A stretch of 64,000 bases of DNA from an uncultured Clostridia bacterium (GTDB lineage Bacteria > Bacillota > Clostridia > TANB77 > CAG-508). The stretch is from NCBI GenBank assembly GCA_944392605.1, contig CALXXE010000008.1:1-64000 (forward strand). The letters are read 5' to 3'. Both the position numbers and the translations under genes were made by a program. This document shows positions 35,049 to 44,381 of this stretch, piece by piece (positions within the stretch are counted from its first letter, which is position 1; each line of letters starts with the position of its first letter). The notes below the pieces were generated by a model, which worked only from the letters and a program-made list of their open reading frames with translations, did no database searches and was not told the DNA's origin.

Positions 35049-36540
35049 ACCCAATCGCCTCCAAGCTCTTTCTTATTTCATCTTCTAACTTGTGAGATTC
35101 TTCAAATTGTTTTCCAAGCTCTATAGTTAAAGTTTTCATCTTTTCTTCAAAAGGAATACCATCATCTTCCTCTTCTTCTACTCCAACATATCTACCAGGT
35201 GTAAGAACATAGTTGTTTTCTCTTATTTCATTAATTGTTGCCACTTTGCAAAATCCTGGCACATCTTCATAATGTTCATTGTTTTGGAAATTATGATATG
35301 TATCTGCTATTTTAGCAATATCCTTCTCATCTAACTCTCTTAATTTTCTTGTAACCATTTTTCCTAAGTTTCTAGCATCAATAAATAAAGTCTTTCCTTT
35401 TTGTTTTTTATTTCTATTTAATATCCAAATACTACAAGGTATTGTAACTGTGTAGAATAAATTAGAAGGCATTGCTAAAATACAGTCTACTAAATCAGCT
35501 TCTAGTATATTCTTTCTTATTTCACCTTCTCCACTTGTATCACTAGATAATGCACCATTTGCCAATATTACTGCCGCTTTACCATTTATTGATAGTTTAG
35601 AAATCATATGCTCTAGCCAAGCATAGTTAGCATTTCCCTTAGGAGGTACTCCATATTTCCATCTTGGATCATCTAATAATTTTTCTTGTCCCCAATCTGA
35701 TATATTAAATGGTGGATTAGCTAATATAAAATCTGCTTTTAAATCTTTGTGTAAGTCATTTTGAAATGTATCATCTGCAAATTTTCCTAAATTCCCTTCT
35801 ATGCTTCTTATTGCTAAATTCATTTTAGCTAATTTCCAAGTTGTTGGATTTTTTTCTTGTCCATATATACTTAAATTATTTACATTTCCTTGATGTCTTT
35901 GTATAAATTTTAAACTTTGTACAAACATACCACCAGAACCACAACAAGGGTCATATACTCTACCTTCATACGGTTCTATCATTTCTACCATTGTTCTAAC
36001 TAAACAAGCTGGTGTATAGAATTCTCCACCTTTTTGCAATTCATTTGACGCAAATTGTCCTAAGAAATATTCATATATTCTTCCTAATAAATCTTTGTCT
36101 TGTGCTTCTTTACTTCCAATTCTTATATTGGTAAATATGTCTATTAATTCTCCTAAATTTACATTCTTATAATCTGGACTATTATATTGTTTTATAAGTA
36201 CACCTTTTAAACTTGGATTTTCTTTTTCTATTTCTTCTAATGCTTCATCTATAATTTGTCCAATATTGCTATCTTTTGAATGTACATTTAAATATTCCCA
36301 TCTAGCTTTTGTTGGTACATAAAATATATTATCTGCCACATAAGAATCTCTATCTTCTTCTAATCCATATCCTTCTTCAACAAGTTCTTGATATTTTTCT
36401 TCAAAAGAATCAGATATATATTTCAAGAATATTAACCCTAATACTATAAATTTATAACTTGATACAGGTACAGCTCCTCTCATTTTATCTGCTGCTTCCC
36501 ATAATTTTTTCTCTAGATCTTTTAATTCTTCTTCTTTCAT
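35038..36540 (-). CDS. hsdM: Type I restriction methylase subunit
   Basis: 500 residues. N-terminal HsdM domain, SAM motif I (YDPCCGSGGMFVQS), and the N6-adenine catalytic motif NPPF in ILANPPFNISDWG. It methylates host DNA at HsdS sites. The start at MKEEELKDLEKKLW (36540) follows AGAGGTG. First gene of the hsd operon. Confidence 0.93.
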   Translation of the reverse strand: MKEEELKDLEKKLWEAADKMRGAVPVSSYKFIVLGLIFLKYISDSFEEKYQELVEEGYGLEEDRDSYVADNIFYVPTKARWEYLNVHSKDSNIGQIIDEALEEIEKENPSLKGVLIKQYNSPDYKNVNLGELIDIFTNIRIGSKEAQDKDLLGRIYEYFLGQFASNELQKGGEFYTPACLVRTMVEMIEPYEGRVYDPCCGSGGMFVQSLKFIQRHQGNVNNLSIYGQEKNPTTWKLAKMNLAIRSIEGNLGKFADDTFQNDLHKDLKADFILANPPFNISDWGQEKLLDDPRWKYGVPPKGNANYAWLEHMISKLSINGKAAVILANGALSSDTSGEGEIRKNILEADLVDCILAMPSNLFYTVTIPCSIWILNRNKKQKGKTLFIDARNLGKMVTRKLRELDEKDIAKIADTYHNFQNNEHYEDVPGFCKVATINEIRENNYVLTPGRYVGVEEEEDDGIPFEEKMKTLTIELGKQFEESHKLEDEIRKSLEAIGYGI

Positions 36541-36633
36541 TTTTTGCACCTCTAATTTTTATTTTTCCAGTATATTTATATCATAAAACGACTTTTTTCT
36601 CAATAATTTTATGGTATTTTTTTCCTTTTAATG

Positions 36634-37578
36634 CTAATCTGTAATGCAAATCACATCAACTTCATCTTTCAAAAACTTTCTAATTTCTCCCAAGAAAAAA
36701 TCATTACAAACGACTTTAAAGCTAGTATTACTAAAAAGACTACTATCTACCATATCATTAATCCAATCCATAATACTAAAATCAACAAAAGGCATTGGAA
36801 AAATATATGTATATAAATCATCTTCCTTTTTGCAATATATTTCATATATGTATCCTTTTACTCTATAAATATCTTCTCCAAATACATTAATTATTCTATT
36901 TTTCATATAATCTTCATCTAGAATTTTCTTGAATATATCCCATATTTCTTTTTGATATAGAATTATATAATTCTCACTAAAATTTATATTTGTAAATTTT
37001 GGATGGTTTAGAAGCCATTCATTTTCTATAAATATAATTGCACCTCTAAAATTATTTTTATTTCTATCTAATTCCTTATTTATATACTTTAATTCTCTTG
37101 GTGTAATATCTTTATGCAGGAAATAGACTATATAAGATCTTTTGTAAAAATCCTCATTATTTTCTTGCCACCATCTTTTTTCTCTCGACATGACACCAAT
37201 AAATCTATTACCTCTTTTAGTATAAGTATTTACACTACACCTCCAACTTGGCTCAAAGTACCATCCAGATAATTGTACTTTACAAGAAACATCACTAATT
37301 CTTTCCATTCTCTTTTTATAAGTTTCATTTCTATTTATATTTCTATAGCCTAATCCTATTTTATTTAAATAGCTTTTGCCTTTTCTTCCTAATACAACTT
37401 TTCCATATAATCGTTCTACAAACTCACCCTTTGCTAAACTTGCTAATCTATTTTTATAATAATATTTTGAGTCATAAAATAATTTAACGTTTTCATTTGT
37501 GATAATTCCATATTCGGATAAATACATTATAAAATTAAAATCTCTATTTCTTAAACATATCCTCTTTTCCTTTTCCAC
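36634..37578 (-). CDS. Winged-helix replication-relaxation-like protein
   Basis: 314 residues from a GTG start with GGAGG upstream. The N-terminus (RICLRNRDFNFIMYLSEYG, ITNENVKLFY) fits the winged-helix opening of replication-relaxation/MobC-like proteins of Gram-positive mobile elements; the rest is mixed alpha/beta without motifs I can name. It probably acts in island replication or mobilisation. Confidence 0.5.
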   Translation of the reverse strand: MEKEKRICLRNRDFNFIMYLSEYGIITNENVKLFYDSKYYYKNRLASLAKGEFVERLYGKVVLGRKGKSYLNKIGLGYRNINRNETYKKRMERISDVSCKVQLSGWYFEPSWRCSVNTYTKRGNRFIGVMSREKRWWQENNEDFYKRSYIVYFLHKDITPRELKYINKELDRNKNNFRGAIIFIENEWLLNHPKFTNINFSENYIILYQKEIWDIFKKILDEDYMKNRIINVFGEDIYRVKGYIYEIYCKKEDDLYTYIFPMPFVDFSIMDWINDMVDSSLFSNTSFKVVCNDFFLGEIRKFLKDEVDVICITD

Positions 37579-37851
37579 TTAAATCACCTCCTACCATTTT
37601 TACATTTCTGCCTATCTTCCAACTTACTTCTATGCGACAGAAGACACAAGATTACCATCTTGTGCCTCCAGTCGCCCTTTCATGTATTTATATGTTTTTT
37701 CTGTTATGTACTCCCTACCTATGTACAATTTTCAAATACAAAAAATGTCTATTTTGCTTTATTTTTAGGTATTTCTATATTTATTAAAAAGTGTGATTTT
37801 TTGAAAGTCCTAAAAGTGTGACTAGTTGGATATTTTAAAATTGATTAATAA
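37579..37851. other. Non-coding region with a large stem-loop; candidate origin
   Basis: At 37634-37675, GCGAC and GTCGC bracket an 8-bp hairpin (CACAAGAT-TACC-ATCTTGTG). At about 37788-37860, two AAAAGTGTGA direct repeats face one inverted AATCACACTTTT. No gene is visible. Lying between a replication-relaxation-like gene and the replication genes, it could be the island's replication or transfer origin. Confidence 0.4.
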
Positions 37852-38475
37852 TCACACTTTTTCAAAATATTCTTTTGGATTTATATTACAAATATTTTGA
37901 ATATTTCTTTTTTCTCCAATAAATATTTTTATATAATTTCCTCTGTCATTAATTCCTTCTAACATATAGCTTACATACTTAATATTATCATCTGTAATAA
38001 GTCCACCATAAACAAATCCATTAAAAATATATCTTAGATCTCTATTATCTATATCCCAATTATTTCTTGGCACACTTACTTGTACTCTAATAATAACTTC
38101 TTTATTAGTGAATAACCCTTTGTACTTTTCTCCTATTGCTTGGCAAGTATTCTCTAATCTTTTATTATTATATGGTGTTCTTACTGGTGGCAATAATTCA
38201 TGTATCTTTATTTTTAAGATTTCATTTGAATATTCACTTTCATACTGACTTATACCATCTTCTTTTCCTGGTAAGGGTTCTTCTCCTATTAATGGTCTTT
38301 TTAGTTTTATACATTTATATATCGCATTTCTAAATAATTCTGTTCTGTATAAAACTTGATAAATATTGTGTTCGTTTACATCATCCTGCATATATTTATT
38401 TGCAACATCTAAAAACTCACTTAATCTTTTTCTAAAGTTATTTCTATCATATGTTGCAATTCCTCTTTCAAACAT
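37852..38475 (-). CDS. RusA-like resolvase domain protein
   Basis: 207 residues. The C-terminal half has RVQVSVPRNNWDIDNRDLRY and GLITDDNIKYV, matching the D..N and DD pair of RusA-type nucleases. The N-terminal about 100 residues are helical and extra for the family. Probably resolves replication or recombination junctions of the island. The assignment rests only on these motifs. Confidence 0.5.
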   Translation of the reverse strand: MFERGIATYDRNNFRKRLSEFLDVANKYMQDDVNEHNIYQVLYRTELFRNAIYKCIKLKRPLIGEEPLPGKEDGISQYESEYSNEILKIKIHELLPPVRTPYNNKRLENTCQAIGEKYKGLFTNKEVIIRVQVSVPRNNWDIDNRDLRYIFNGFVYGGLITDDNIKYVSYMLEGINDRGNYIKIFIGEKRNIQNICNINPKEYFEKV

Positions 38476-38565
38476 TTTTACCTCCTTCCTAGCTATTTTT
38501 CTTATTATCCATCCAATTTATATTCCATCACTATAAATAGCTACATTATTTTCGAACTTTATATT

Positions 38566-39432
38566 CTATAATCTTTCCCCTTTGCATTCCACTCTATAGC
38601 ACATATTAGATAATCTTGATATTATAGAATCTGTTGTTTTACATACTTTGTTTGGTATGCTTAATCTTTGTTTTAAAGCTTCCATATCATAATTTGTTGT
38701 TATAATAAATGGTAGCTCATTTATCAATCTTTCATTTATAATTGCAAATAATTTAGATAACAACCAATCATTCATTGATTCTACTCCTAAATCATCTATC
38801 ACTAATAAATCTACTTTTGTATATAATTTTGTTAATTCACTTTCTGTATGATCCTTATAACATATAGCATACTTTTCCACTAATTGTGTTAATGTTCCAA
38901 ATATTATTGGTACATTATTCTTTAATAATTCATTACATATCGCCATTGAAATATGTGTTTTTCCTGTTCCATTTTTTCCTACAAATATAATTCCTTTTTT
39001 CATATCATTAAACTCTGTTAAAAATTTTTGAGCTGCTAATTTTGTTTTTATATTTTGCTCATCTGTAATAAAATTTTCCAAAGTCTTTTGTTTAAATTGT
39101 TTTGTTATAAATTCTATTCCATAATATTGTTTGATTTTTTTGTTATATTCTTGTTTTCTAAACTCTTCATATTGTTTCATTAATTCTTCTTGTAATTTTT
39201 CTTTTGCTTTTTCTCTTTCTTCTATTGATTGTTTACAATTACATTTTTCATTTTCTATAAATACATTTATAGTTTTATTTATTGGATTTAATATTCCTCT
39301 TGGCTTTAAAACTTTATTACAATATTTGCATCTAGTTTCCTTAGGTATATTTGCTTTTATTGGATAACCATTTTGTAAGATTTCCTCTAAGCTATATAAA
39401 GTCTTTGATTTTTCCATAACTCTGCTCTTCAT
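38566..39432 (-). CDS. DnaC-like helicase loader
   Basis: 288 residues. An N-terminal zinc-like segment (CKYCNKVL...CNCK) and a Glu/Lys-rich helix are followed by an AAA+ domain with Walker A VGKNGTGKTHIS and Walker B LLVIDDLGVE. It loads the host replicative helicase at the island origin. The ATG follows GGAGGTG; it overlaps the replisome-organiser gene by 41 bases. Confidence 0.85.
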   Translation of the reverse strand: MKSRVMEKSKTLYSLEEILQNGYPIKANIPKETRCKYCNKVLKPRGILNPINKTINVFIENEKCNCKQSIEEREKAKEKLQEELMKQYEEFRKQEYNKKIKQYYGIEFITKQFKQKTLENFITDEQNIKTKLAAQKFLTEFNDMKKGIIFVGKNGTGKTHISMAICNELLKNNVPIIFGTLTQLVEKYAICYKDHTESELTKLYTKVDLLVIDDLGVESMNDWLLSKLFAIINERLINELPFIITTNYDMEALKQRLSIPNKVCKTTDSIISRLSNMCYRVECKGERL

Positions 39433-39868
39433 CTTCTACACCTCCTTCTGTTTTTATTTCTTTTTTTAATTCTTTTTCTCTTTCTATATCCGCATTTTTT
39501 ACATCTTTTGTGGAATCTTTTTTAGTATGTACGCCTTTCTCCTGTAGATTTTGATACTTATTCCAATTTTTTATTTTATATCCATATTCATCTTGTATAA
39601 TCATGCTATATTCCTGGAAAATATCTAGTGCATTCTCTATACTTTTCTGATTTCTACCCATATGATGTGCTAATGTTTCTATGGTAAAAAACTTATTTTC
39701 ACTTATTTTTAAATATCCTCCAGATTCACAATTTGCTGCTATTGCTAAACAATTTATAAAAATTACAATAAGTCTATCTCCATCTTTTTTTCTCTTAATT
39801 TGTTTGATTTTTTCATTGTCAAAAAAATTGTTGTAAAACTTAAACCAATATCTTTTTCCTCCTTTCAC
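39392..39868 (-). CDS. Phage-type replisome organiser
   Basis: 158 residues; the opening KRYWFKFYNNFFDNEKIKQI and the winged helix (FTIETLAHHMGRNQKSIENA) are typical of the N-terminal replisome organiser domain. GTG start with AGTAGGTG upstream. Together with the DnaC-like protein it forms the replication pair usual in Gram-positive phages and phage satellites. The C-terminus is a short charged tail. Confidence 0.8.
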   Translation of the reverse strand: MKGGKRYWFKFYNNFFDNEKIKQIKRKKDGDRLIVIFINCLAIAANCESGGYLKISENKFFTIETLAHHMGRNQKSIENALDIFQEYSMIIQDEYGYKIKNWNKYQNLQEKGVHTKKDSTKDVKNADIEREKELKKEIKTEGGVEDEEQSYGKIKDFI

Positions 39869-39904
39869 TAATAATCACCTACTTTCTTAGTAAAATACTT
39901 CTTT

Positions 39905-40144
39905 TTAAAAATTAGAAAAATCATATTTTACTTTTTTCTTTGGTTCTTCTAGACTATCTTGAATATATTTGTCTAGAATTTCTTTCGTGAATAGTGTTTT
40001 AGATTCAATTTTGTAATATGGTATTTTCTTTTCTCTTACTAATTTACGAATTAGCCAATATGAAATACCCAAATATTCTGCTGCTTCTACTGAATCTAAA
40101 ACTCTTTTTTCTTTTGTGTTTTCATTTAAATTCTCACTATTCAT
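39905..40144 (-). CDS. Excisionase/HTH_17-type DNA-binding protein
   Basis: 79 residues. LDSVEAAEYLGISYWLIRKL, then KIPYYKIESKTLF with the wing, is the MerR/excisionase-type helix-turn-helix. It probably directs excision by the tyrosine integrase and starts the leftward early operon; divergent from the XRE repressor. Confidence 0.75.
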   Translation of the reverse strand: MNSENLNENTKEKRVLDSVEAAEYLGISYWLIRKLVREKKIPYYKIESKTLFTKEILDKYIQDSLEEPKKKVKYDFSNF

Positions 40145-40203
40145 AGTTAATCACCTCCCATCTGCTTTGTTTAAAACAAAAACATTGTTGTTTTGTTTTA
40201 AAA

Positions 40204-40232
40204 CATTTTATTTGTATTTTTGTTTTTTGTCA
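40204..40232 (-). promoter_or_regulatory. Leftward early promoter of island B
   Basis: Minus strand TTGACA (40232-40227), 17 bases, TAAAAT (40209-40204). TGTTTTAAAACA-like palindromes around 40165-40205 are probable repressor operators. Confidence 0.65.
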
Positions 40233-40264
40233 ATACATTTTAAAAATATTTTTGTTTTAATTAT

Positions 40265-40293
40265 TTACAAATATAAATTATTGTTTTATAATG
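40265..40293 (+). promoter_or_regulatory. Repressor promoter of island B
   Basis: TTTACA (40265-40270), 17 bases, TATAAT (40288-40293), about 28 bases before the XRE repressor start. Back-to-back with the leftward promoter, as in a lysogeny switch. Confidence 0.65.
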
Positions 40294-40320
40294 TTCTCAT
40301 AAAAATATATTGGAGTGTTT

Positions 40321-41319
40321 ATGATGAATATAAATTTTAGTGAAAAATTAAAGCAATTACGAAAAAATAAAGGTATTACACAACAAGCATTAGCCAATGC
40401 TATTGGAGAAAAAAGATCTAGTATTGCAAATTATGAATCTAACAATTCCACACCAGGATTTGAAATTTTAAATAAATTATCTAACTATTTTAATGTGCCT
40501 GTTGGATACTTAACAGGAAAAACTAATTCTTTAGTTAGTGAATATAGTTTTAAAACTTTAGAAGATTATATTAACATTTTACCTAACCAAAAACCTTTAT
40601 GGTTAAAAATAAAAAATCCAATTAAATATTCTTCTTTTTCTGGAGATGAAGTTTATGGACCTAATCAAAATTCTAAAATTATATTTTTTAATCCTCTTGA
40701 TGAAAAAGAGAAAAATTCAAGAATATATTTAGAATTTCTCGCTATAAATTCTTATGCAGGAAATAGAGAAAAATTTTATAAAGCTCTTTATGACTTTGCA
40801 TGTAAATATGGTTTTTTTGGAGAAGTTTTTGAATCAACAAACGAAAACTTTAATTATTCTTTTCCTATTTTTAAACCATTTGAAATAGGAATATTTGATA
40901 CTGTTTATTATAATCCTTCTTTATTTCAATTTGATTTAAACTTTAAAACAGTAGATTTTCCTGGAAAAGATAAATATAAGACTATATTAGAAAAGCATAA
41001 AATTACTGGATATTTTGAACCTATATCTTGCTATATGGATTATTTATCAGAAATGCACCGTTTACTTTACAACTTATCTCGTGATAATAGTTTATTAGAA
41101 AAAACTTTAGAACAAATTTCTTATAGAACTGGTGGAATTAGAAAACGTTTTGTAAAAACTGACACAGGTGAAATTGTAGAAGGCATCTCTTATAAATCTT
41201 TGCTTTCTTTGATGTATTATGAATTGTTTTTAGATATAAAAAATGGTAATATTCCAAATTACTGTTTTGACTGTCAAAAATTTTATTTGCCTGATAGTAA
41301 GCATAAATGTAAAAAATAA
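40321..41319 (+). CDS. XRE-family repressor with large C-terminal domain
   Basis: 332 residues. HTH at about 5-62 (GITQQALANAIGEKRSSIAN). The long C-terminal region has no peptidase motif and ends with a Cys/His zinc-like knuckle (CFDCQKFYLPDSKHKCK). Such size resembles satellite Stl-type repressors, which respond to a helper-phage protein rather than RecA; this is inference. GGAG precedes two tandem ATGs (40321 and 40324); either may be used. Confidence 0.75.
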   Translation: MMNINFSEKLKQLRKNKGITQQALANAIGEKRSSIANYESNNSTPGFEILNKLSNYFNVPVGYLTGKTNSLVSEYSFKTLEDYINILPNQKPLWLKIKNPIKYSSFSGDEVYGPNQNSKIIFFNPLDEKEKNSRIYLEFLAINSYAGNREKFYKALYDFACKYGFFGEVFESTNENFNYSFPIFKPFEIGIFDTVYYNPSLFQFDLNFKTVDFPGKDKYKTILEKHKITGYFEPISCYMDYLSEMHRLLYNLSRDNSLLEKTLEQISYRTGGIRKRFVKTDTGEIVEGISYKSLLSLMYYELFLDIKNGNIPNYCFDCQKFYLPDSKHKCKK

Positions 41320-41338
41320 AATGTCTGGAGGTTTTAGA

Positions 41339-41848
41339 ATGCCTAATTTATATGTGATTACAGGACCAGCTGGAGTCGGTAAGAGCACCGTATCCAAAAG
41401 ATTAGCACAAAATCTTAGTAAATCAGCTTTAATTGAAGGAGATGAAATTTATCATCAAGTTATTGGTGGTTATATTCCAGCTTGGAAAGATGGAAACCAT
41501 TTACAAACTTTCTGGAAAGTTTGTATAAATATAGTTAGAAGTTATTTGGAAGATGGCTTTGATGTAGTATTTAATTATATAGTTACACCAGAAAATTTAG
41601 CATTATTGAAAAATGAATTTAAAAATTACACTATAAAATTTATTGTTTTATTAGTTGATAAATCAACTTTACTTTTAAGAGACAAAGAACGTCCTCTAGA
41701 TTGTCAAATGAAAGAACGTTGTATTACCTTATTAATTAATTTTAAAAATAGAAATTACAATATTAATAATATTTTAGATACAACTAATTTATCTATTGAA
41801 GAAACTATAAATTTAATACAAAATAATAATAATTTTATATTAAAATAG
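41339..41848 (+). CDS. P-loop kinase
   Basis: 169 residues. Walker A VITGPAGVGKSTVSKRLA, acidic EGDEIYH (substrate-base position), and a lid with RDKERPLDCQMKER. It resembles small-molecule or nucleoside kinases (gluconate/shikimate/chloramphenicol-phosphotransferase type). The start at 41339 follows GGAGG. First structural gene after the repressor and head of the cassette of small-molecule enzymes. Substrate unknown. Confidence 0.75.
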   Translation: MPNLYVITGPAGVGKSTVSKRLAQNLSKSALIEGDEIYHQVIGGYIPAWKDGNHLQTFWKVCINIVRSYLEDGFDVVFNYIVTPENLALLKNEFKNYTIKFIVLLVDKSTLLLRDKERPLDCQMKERCITLLINFKNRNYNINNILDTTNLSIEETINLIQNNNNFILK

Positions 41849-41887
41849 CAATTACTATAAAATATCTATAATGCAGGAGTGGTATTA

Positions 41888-42370
41888 ATGAAAATAATAG
41901 AATATAATTCAATCTATGATGAACAAATAAAAGACTTATTAGTTGATTTACAAAATTATCTTATTGATATAGACGATTGGCATACTCAAATTTTATCAGA
42001 CAACTATCGTGAAGATTACTTTAAAATGGATTTAGAACTTCTTAAAAAACAAGATGGAAAAATATTTTTAGCAACTGAAGATACTAAAATTATAGGATTA
42101 GTTCTTGGTGCTGTAAATCAAACTGATGAAATAGACAAACTAACAAATGATTGTGCTAAAACAGGTAATGTATTAGAACTAATAGTTAAAATTTCTTCAC
42201 GTGGTCATGGCATTGGAAACTTACTCTTAAAGGAAATAGAAAATTATTTTAAAAGTATTAATTGTAAAAGAATAAATATTGAAGTTTTCGGTCCTAATAA
42301 AAACGCTTTAAACTTCTATTTAAAAAATGATTATACAATTAGAGATTATATTGTAAGTAAAAAAATATGA
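41888..42370 (+). CDS. GNAT acetyltransferase
   Basis: 160 residues. Acetyl-CoA-binding motif A: KISSRGHGIGNLLLKEIENY (R/Q-x-x-G-x-G/A). The C-terminal NALNFYLKNDY is the classic GNAT ending. Possible targets are an antibiotic, a peptide or a protein. The start at 41888 is supported by AGGAG; a longer frame has none. Confidence 0.8.
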   Translation: MKIIEYNSIYDEQIKDLLVDLQNYLIDIDDWHTQILSDNYREDYFKMDLELLKKQDGKIFLATEDTKIIGLVLGAVNQTDEIDKLTNDCAKTGNVLELIVKISSRGHGIGNLLLKEIENYFKSINCKRINIEVFGPNKNALNFYLKNDYTIRDYIVSKKI

Positions 42371-42383
42371 AAGGAGCTTTTAT

Positions 42384-43139
42384 ATGAGCATAATTAATTC
42401 ATTTGATGATAAGACAAAAGAAATATTAGAGCCTACAAAATTAGTAGATAAAATAAAAAACTTTCCAGAAGTCGCTATAATAGTTTTTAAAGAAAGATTT
42501 TTTACCTATTTACAAGAAGAATTTGGAATGAAAATTATAGGATATATAAACGCTGGATACTTTATACCTGTTTACAAACTCAAATATAATAATAAAGAAT
42601 ATGCCATAACAAGGACCATAATAGGAGGAGCCGGTACAGCTGGTGTTGCTGAAGAACTAATTGCTATGGGTGCAAAAAAAATACTAATCTATGGAACTTG
42701 TGGTACATTGGACAAAAATATTTTAAAAGGACATTTTGTAATTCCTACTGCCGCTTACAGAGATGAAGGGACTAGCTATCATTATGTTGAACCTAGTGAT
42801 TATATCGAAGTAAAAACTGCAAATAAGCTTTGTTTTATTTTTGATGAATTAAATATACCTTATATAAAAGGTAAAACATGGACAACTGATGCTATTTATA
42901 GAGAAACTGTAGGGAACATGAAAAAAAGAAAAGAAGATGGTTGCATCGTAGTTGAAATGGAATGTGCTTCAATTATGGCTGTTAGCCAATTTAGAAATAT
43001 TCCAATTTATCAATTTTTATATGGTGATGATACATTAGATGGAACAGAGTGGGATAGAAGAAAAATTGATGATAGTTCAAAAGAACTTATGGAAAGAAAT
43101 ATATTAGATTTAGGATTTAAAATTGCAGAAAAATTATAG
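42384..43139 (+). CDS. Nucleoside phosphorylase (uridine phosphorylase-like)
   Basis: 251 residues. Phosphate/ribose-site motifs: GGAGTAGVAEELIAMGAKKI, IYGTCG, and VVEMECASIMAVSQF. Splits a nucleoside with phosphate to free base and ribose-1-phosphate. It is fused to no other domain. RBS AAAGGAG. It supports a nucleotide-handling role for the cassette. Confidence 0.85.
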   Translation: MSIINSFDDKTKEILEPTKLVDKIKNFPEVAIIVFKERFFTYLQEEFGMKIIGYINAGYFIPVYKLKYNNKEYAITRTIIGGAGTAGVAEELIAMGAKKILIYGTCGTLDKNILKGHFVIPTAAYRDEGTSYHYVEPSDYIEVKTANKLCFIFDELNIPYIKGKTWTTDAIYRETVGNMKKRKEDGCIVVEMECASIMAVSQFRNIPIYQFLYGDDTLDGTEWDRRKIDDSSKELMERNILDLGFKIAEKL

Positions 43140-43151
43140 GAGAATAATTTT

Positions 43152-43913
43152 ATGAATAGTTTAGATTATTTAAACAAAATTGTAGAAGTAAAAATAGATA
43201 GACCAATAGGAAGTAGTCATCCAGATTATTCAGATCATATTTATTTAGTTAATTATGGATATGTTCCAAATACAATAAGTGGAGATGGCGAAGAATTAGA
43301 CTGTTATGTGCTAGGAGAATATAAACCATTAAAAGAATATAAGGGCAAATGTATTGCAGTAATACATAGATTAAATGATGATGATGATAAATTAATCATA
43401 GCCCCAGAAAATAAAACTTTTACAAATAATGAAATAAAATTATTAACAGATTTTCAAGAAAAATTTTATATAAGTAAAATAATCAGGAGTTCAAATTATT
43501 TAGAATTTAATAAAAACATACCTGAATTGTCTGTTACTAATTTAGAAAATAGTTTAAAATTTTATAAAACTGCTGGGTTTAAACTTGAATATAATAGACC
43601 TGAAAATAAATTTGCATTTATAAGTTTAGGTGAAATTCAATTTATGCTACAAGAAATCTCTAATAATGATAAATGGGATATTGCTCCTCTTACCTATCCT
43701 TTGGGCAACGGAGTAAATTTTCAACTAGAAGTTGATAACTTAGATGAAATATATGATAATTTTAAAAATTCAAATTATAAAATAGCTTTTGATATTGAAG
43801 AAAACTGGTATAGACAAGATGACAAATTATTAGGAAGTAAAGAATTTTTAATACAAGCTCCTGATGGATATTTGTTAAGATTTTCAGAAGATTTGGGCGA
43901 AAAGGATGTGTAG
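43152..43913 (+). CDS. Fused pyrophosphatase-like and VOC (glyoxalase/bleomycin-resistance) protein
   Basis: 253 residues. Residues about 1-115 match the family I inorganic pyrophosphatase core (VNYGYVPNTISGDGEELDCY with the D-G-E-E-L-D metal motif). About 118-250 form a VOC domain (ELSVTNLENSLKFYKTAGFK...FMLQE...GYLLRF). I do not know this fusion as a standard architecture. It could remove a toxic nucleotide or bind a drug. The fusion is clear in one uninterrupted frame. Confidence 0.75.
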   Translation: MNSLDYLNKIVEVKIDRPIGSSHPDYSDHIYLVNYGYVPNTISGDGEELDCYVLGEYKPLKEYKGKCIAVIHRLNDDDDKLIIAPENKTFTNNEIKLLTDFQEKFYISKIIRSSNYLEFNKNIPELSVTNLENSLKFYKTAGFKLEYNRPENKFAFISLGEIQFMLQEISNNDKWDIAPLTYPLGNGVNFQLEVDNLDEIYDNFKNSNYKIAFDIEENWYRQDDKLLGSKEFLIQAPDGYLLRFSEDLGEKDV

Positions 43914-43916
43914 TAT

Positions 43917-44339
43917 ATGGACAAATTTAAAGAAATAAGACCAATAGCTTTAGGCATTGCAATAAAAAATAATAAATTATTAGTTGGAGAAGGTTTTGAT
44001 AAGATAAAAAATCAAACATTTTACAGATGTTTAGGTGGTGGAATAGAATTTTTAGAAAAAAGTTCTGATGCACTAAAAAGAGAATTTAAAGAAGAAATTG
44101 GAGCAGACATTACTGTTAAAGATTTTATTGGAATATCTGAAAATATTTTTACATATCAAGGTAAAAATGCTCACGAACTAATCTTATTTTATTTAATTGA
44201 AATATCAGACAATGATTATAAGGAGGAATACCACATAGCTGATGAAGATGATAGTGGTATAGCAAAATGGATAGATATTAATGAATTTAAAAATAAAAAC
44301 AAAATACTTTATCCTGAAGAAATATTTAAATATATTTAA
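43917..44339 (+). CDS. NUDIX hydrolase
   Basis: 140 residues. Nudix box: GGGIEFLEKSSDALKREFKE then EIG (GX5EX7REXXEEXG). Hydrolyses nucleoside diphosphates linked to another group. The start at 43917 follows the previous stop by one base; the ribosome site is within AAAAGGATGTG. Last gene of the cassette. Confidence 0.85.
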   Translation: MDKFKEIRPIALGIAIKNNKLLVGEGFDKIKNQTFYRCLGGGIEFLEKSSDALKREFKEEIGADITVKDFIGISENIFTYQGKNAHELILFYLIEISDNDYKEEYHIADEDDSGIAKWIDINEFKNKNKILYPEEIFKYI

Positions 44340-44381
44340 TTTATACACATTCCCTACCACATGAAAGGAGGTGATGAAGGT

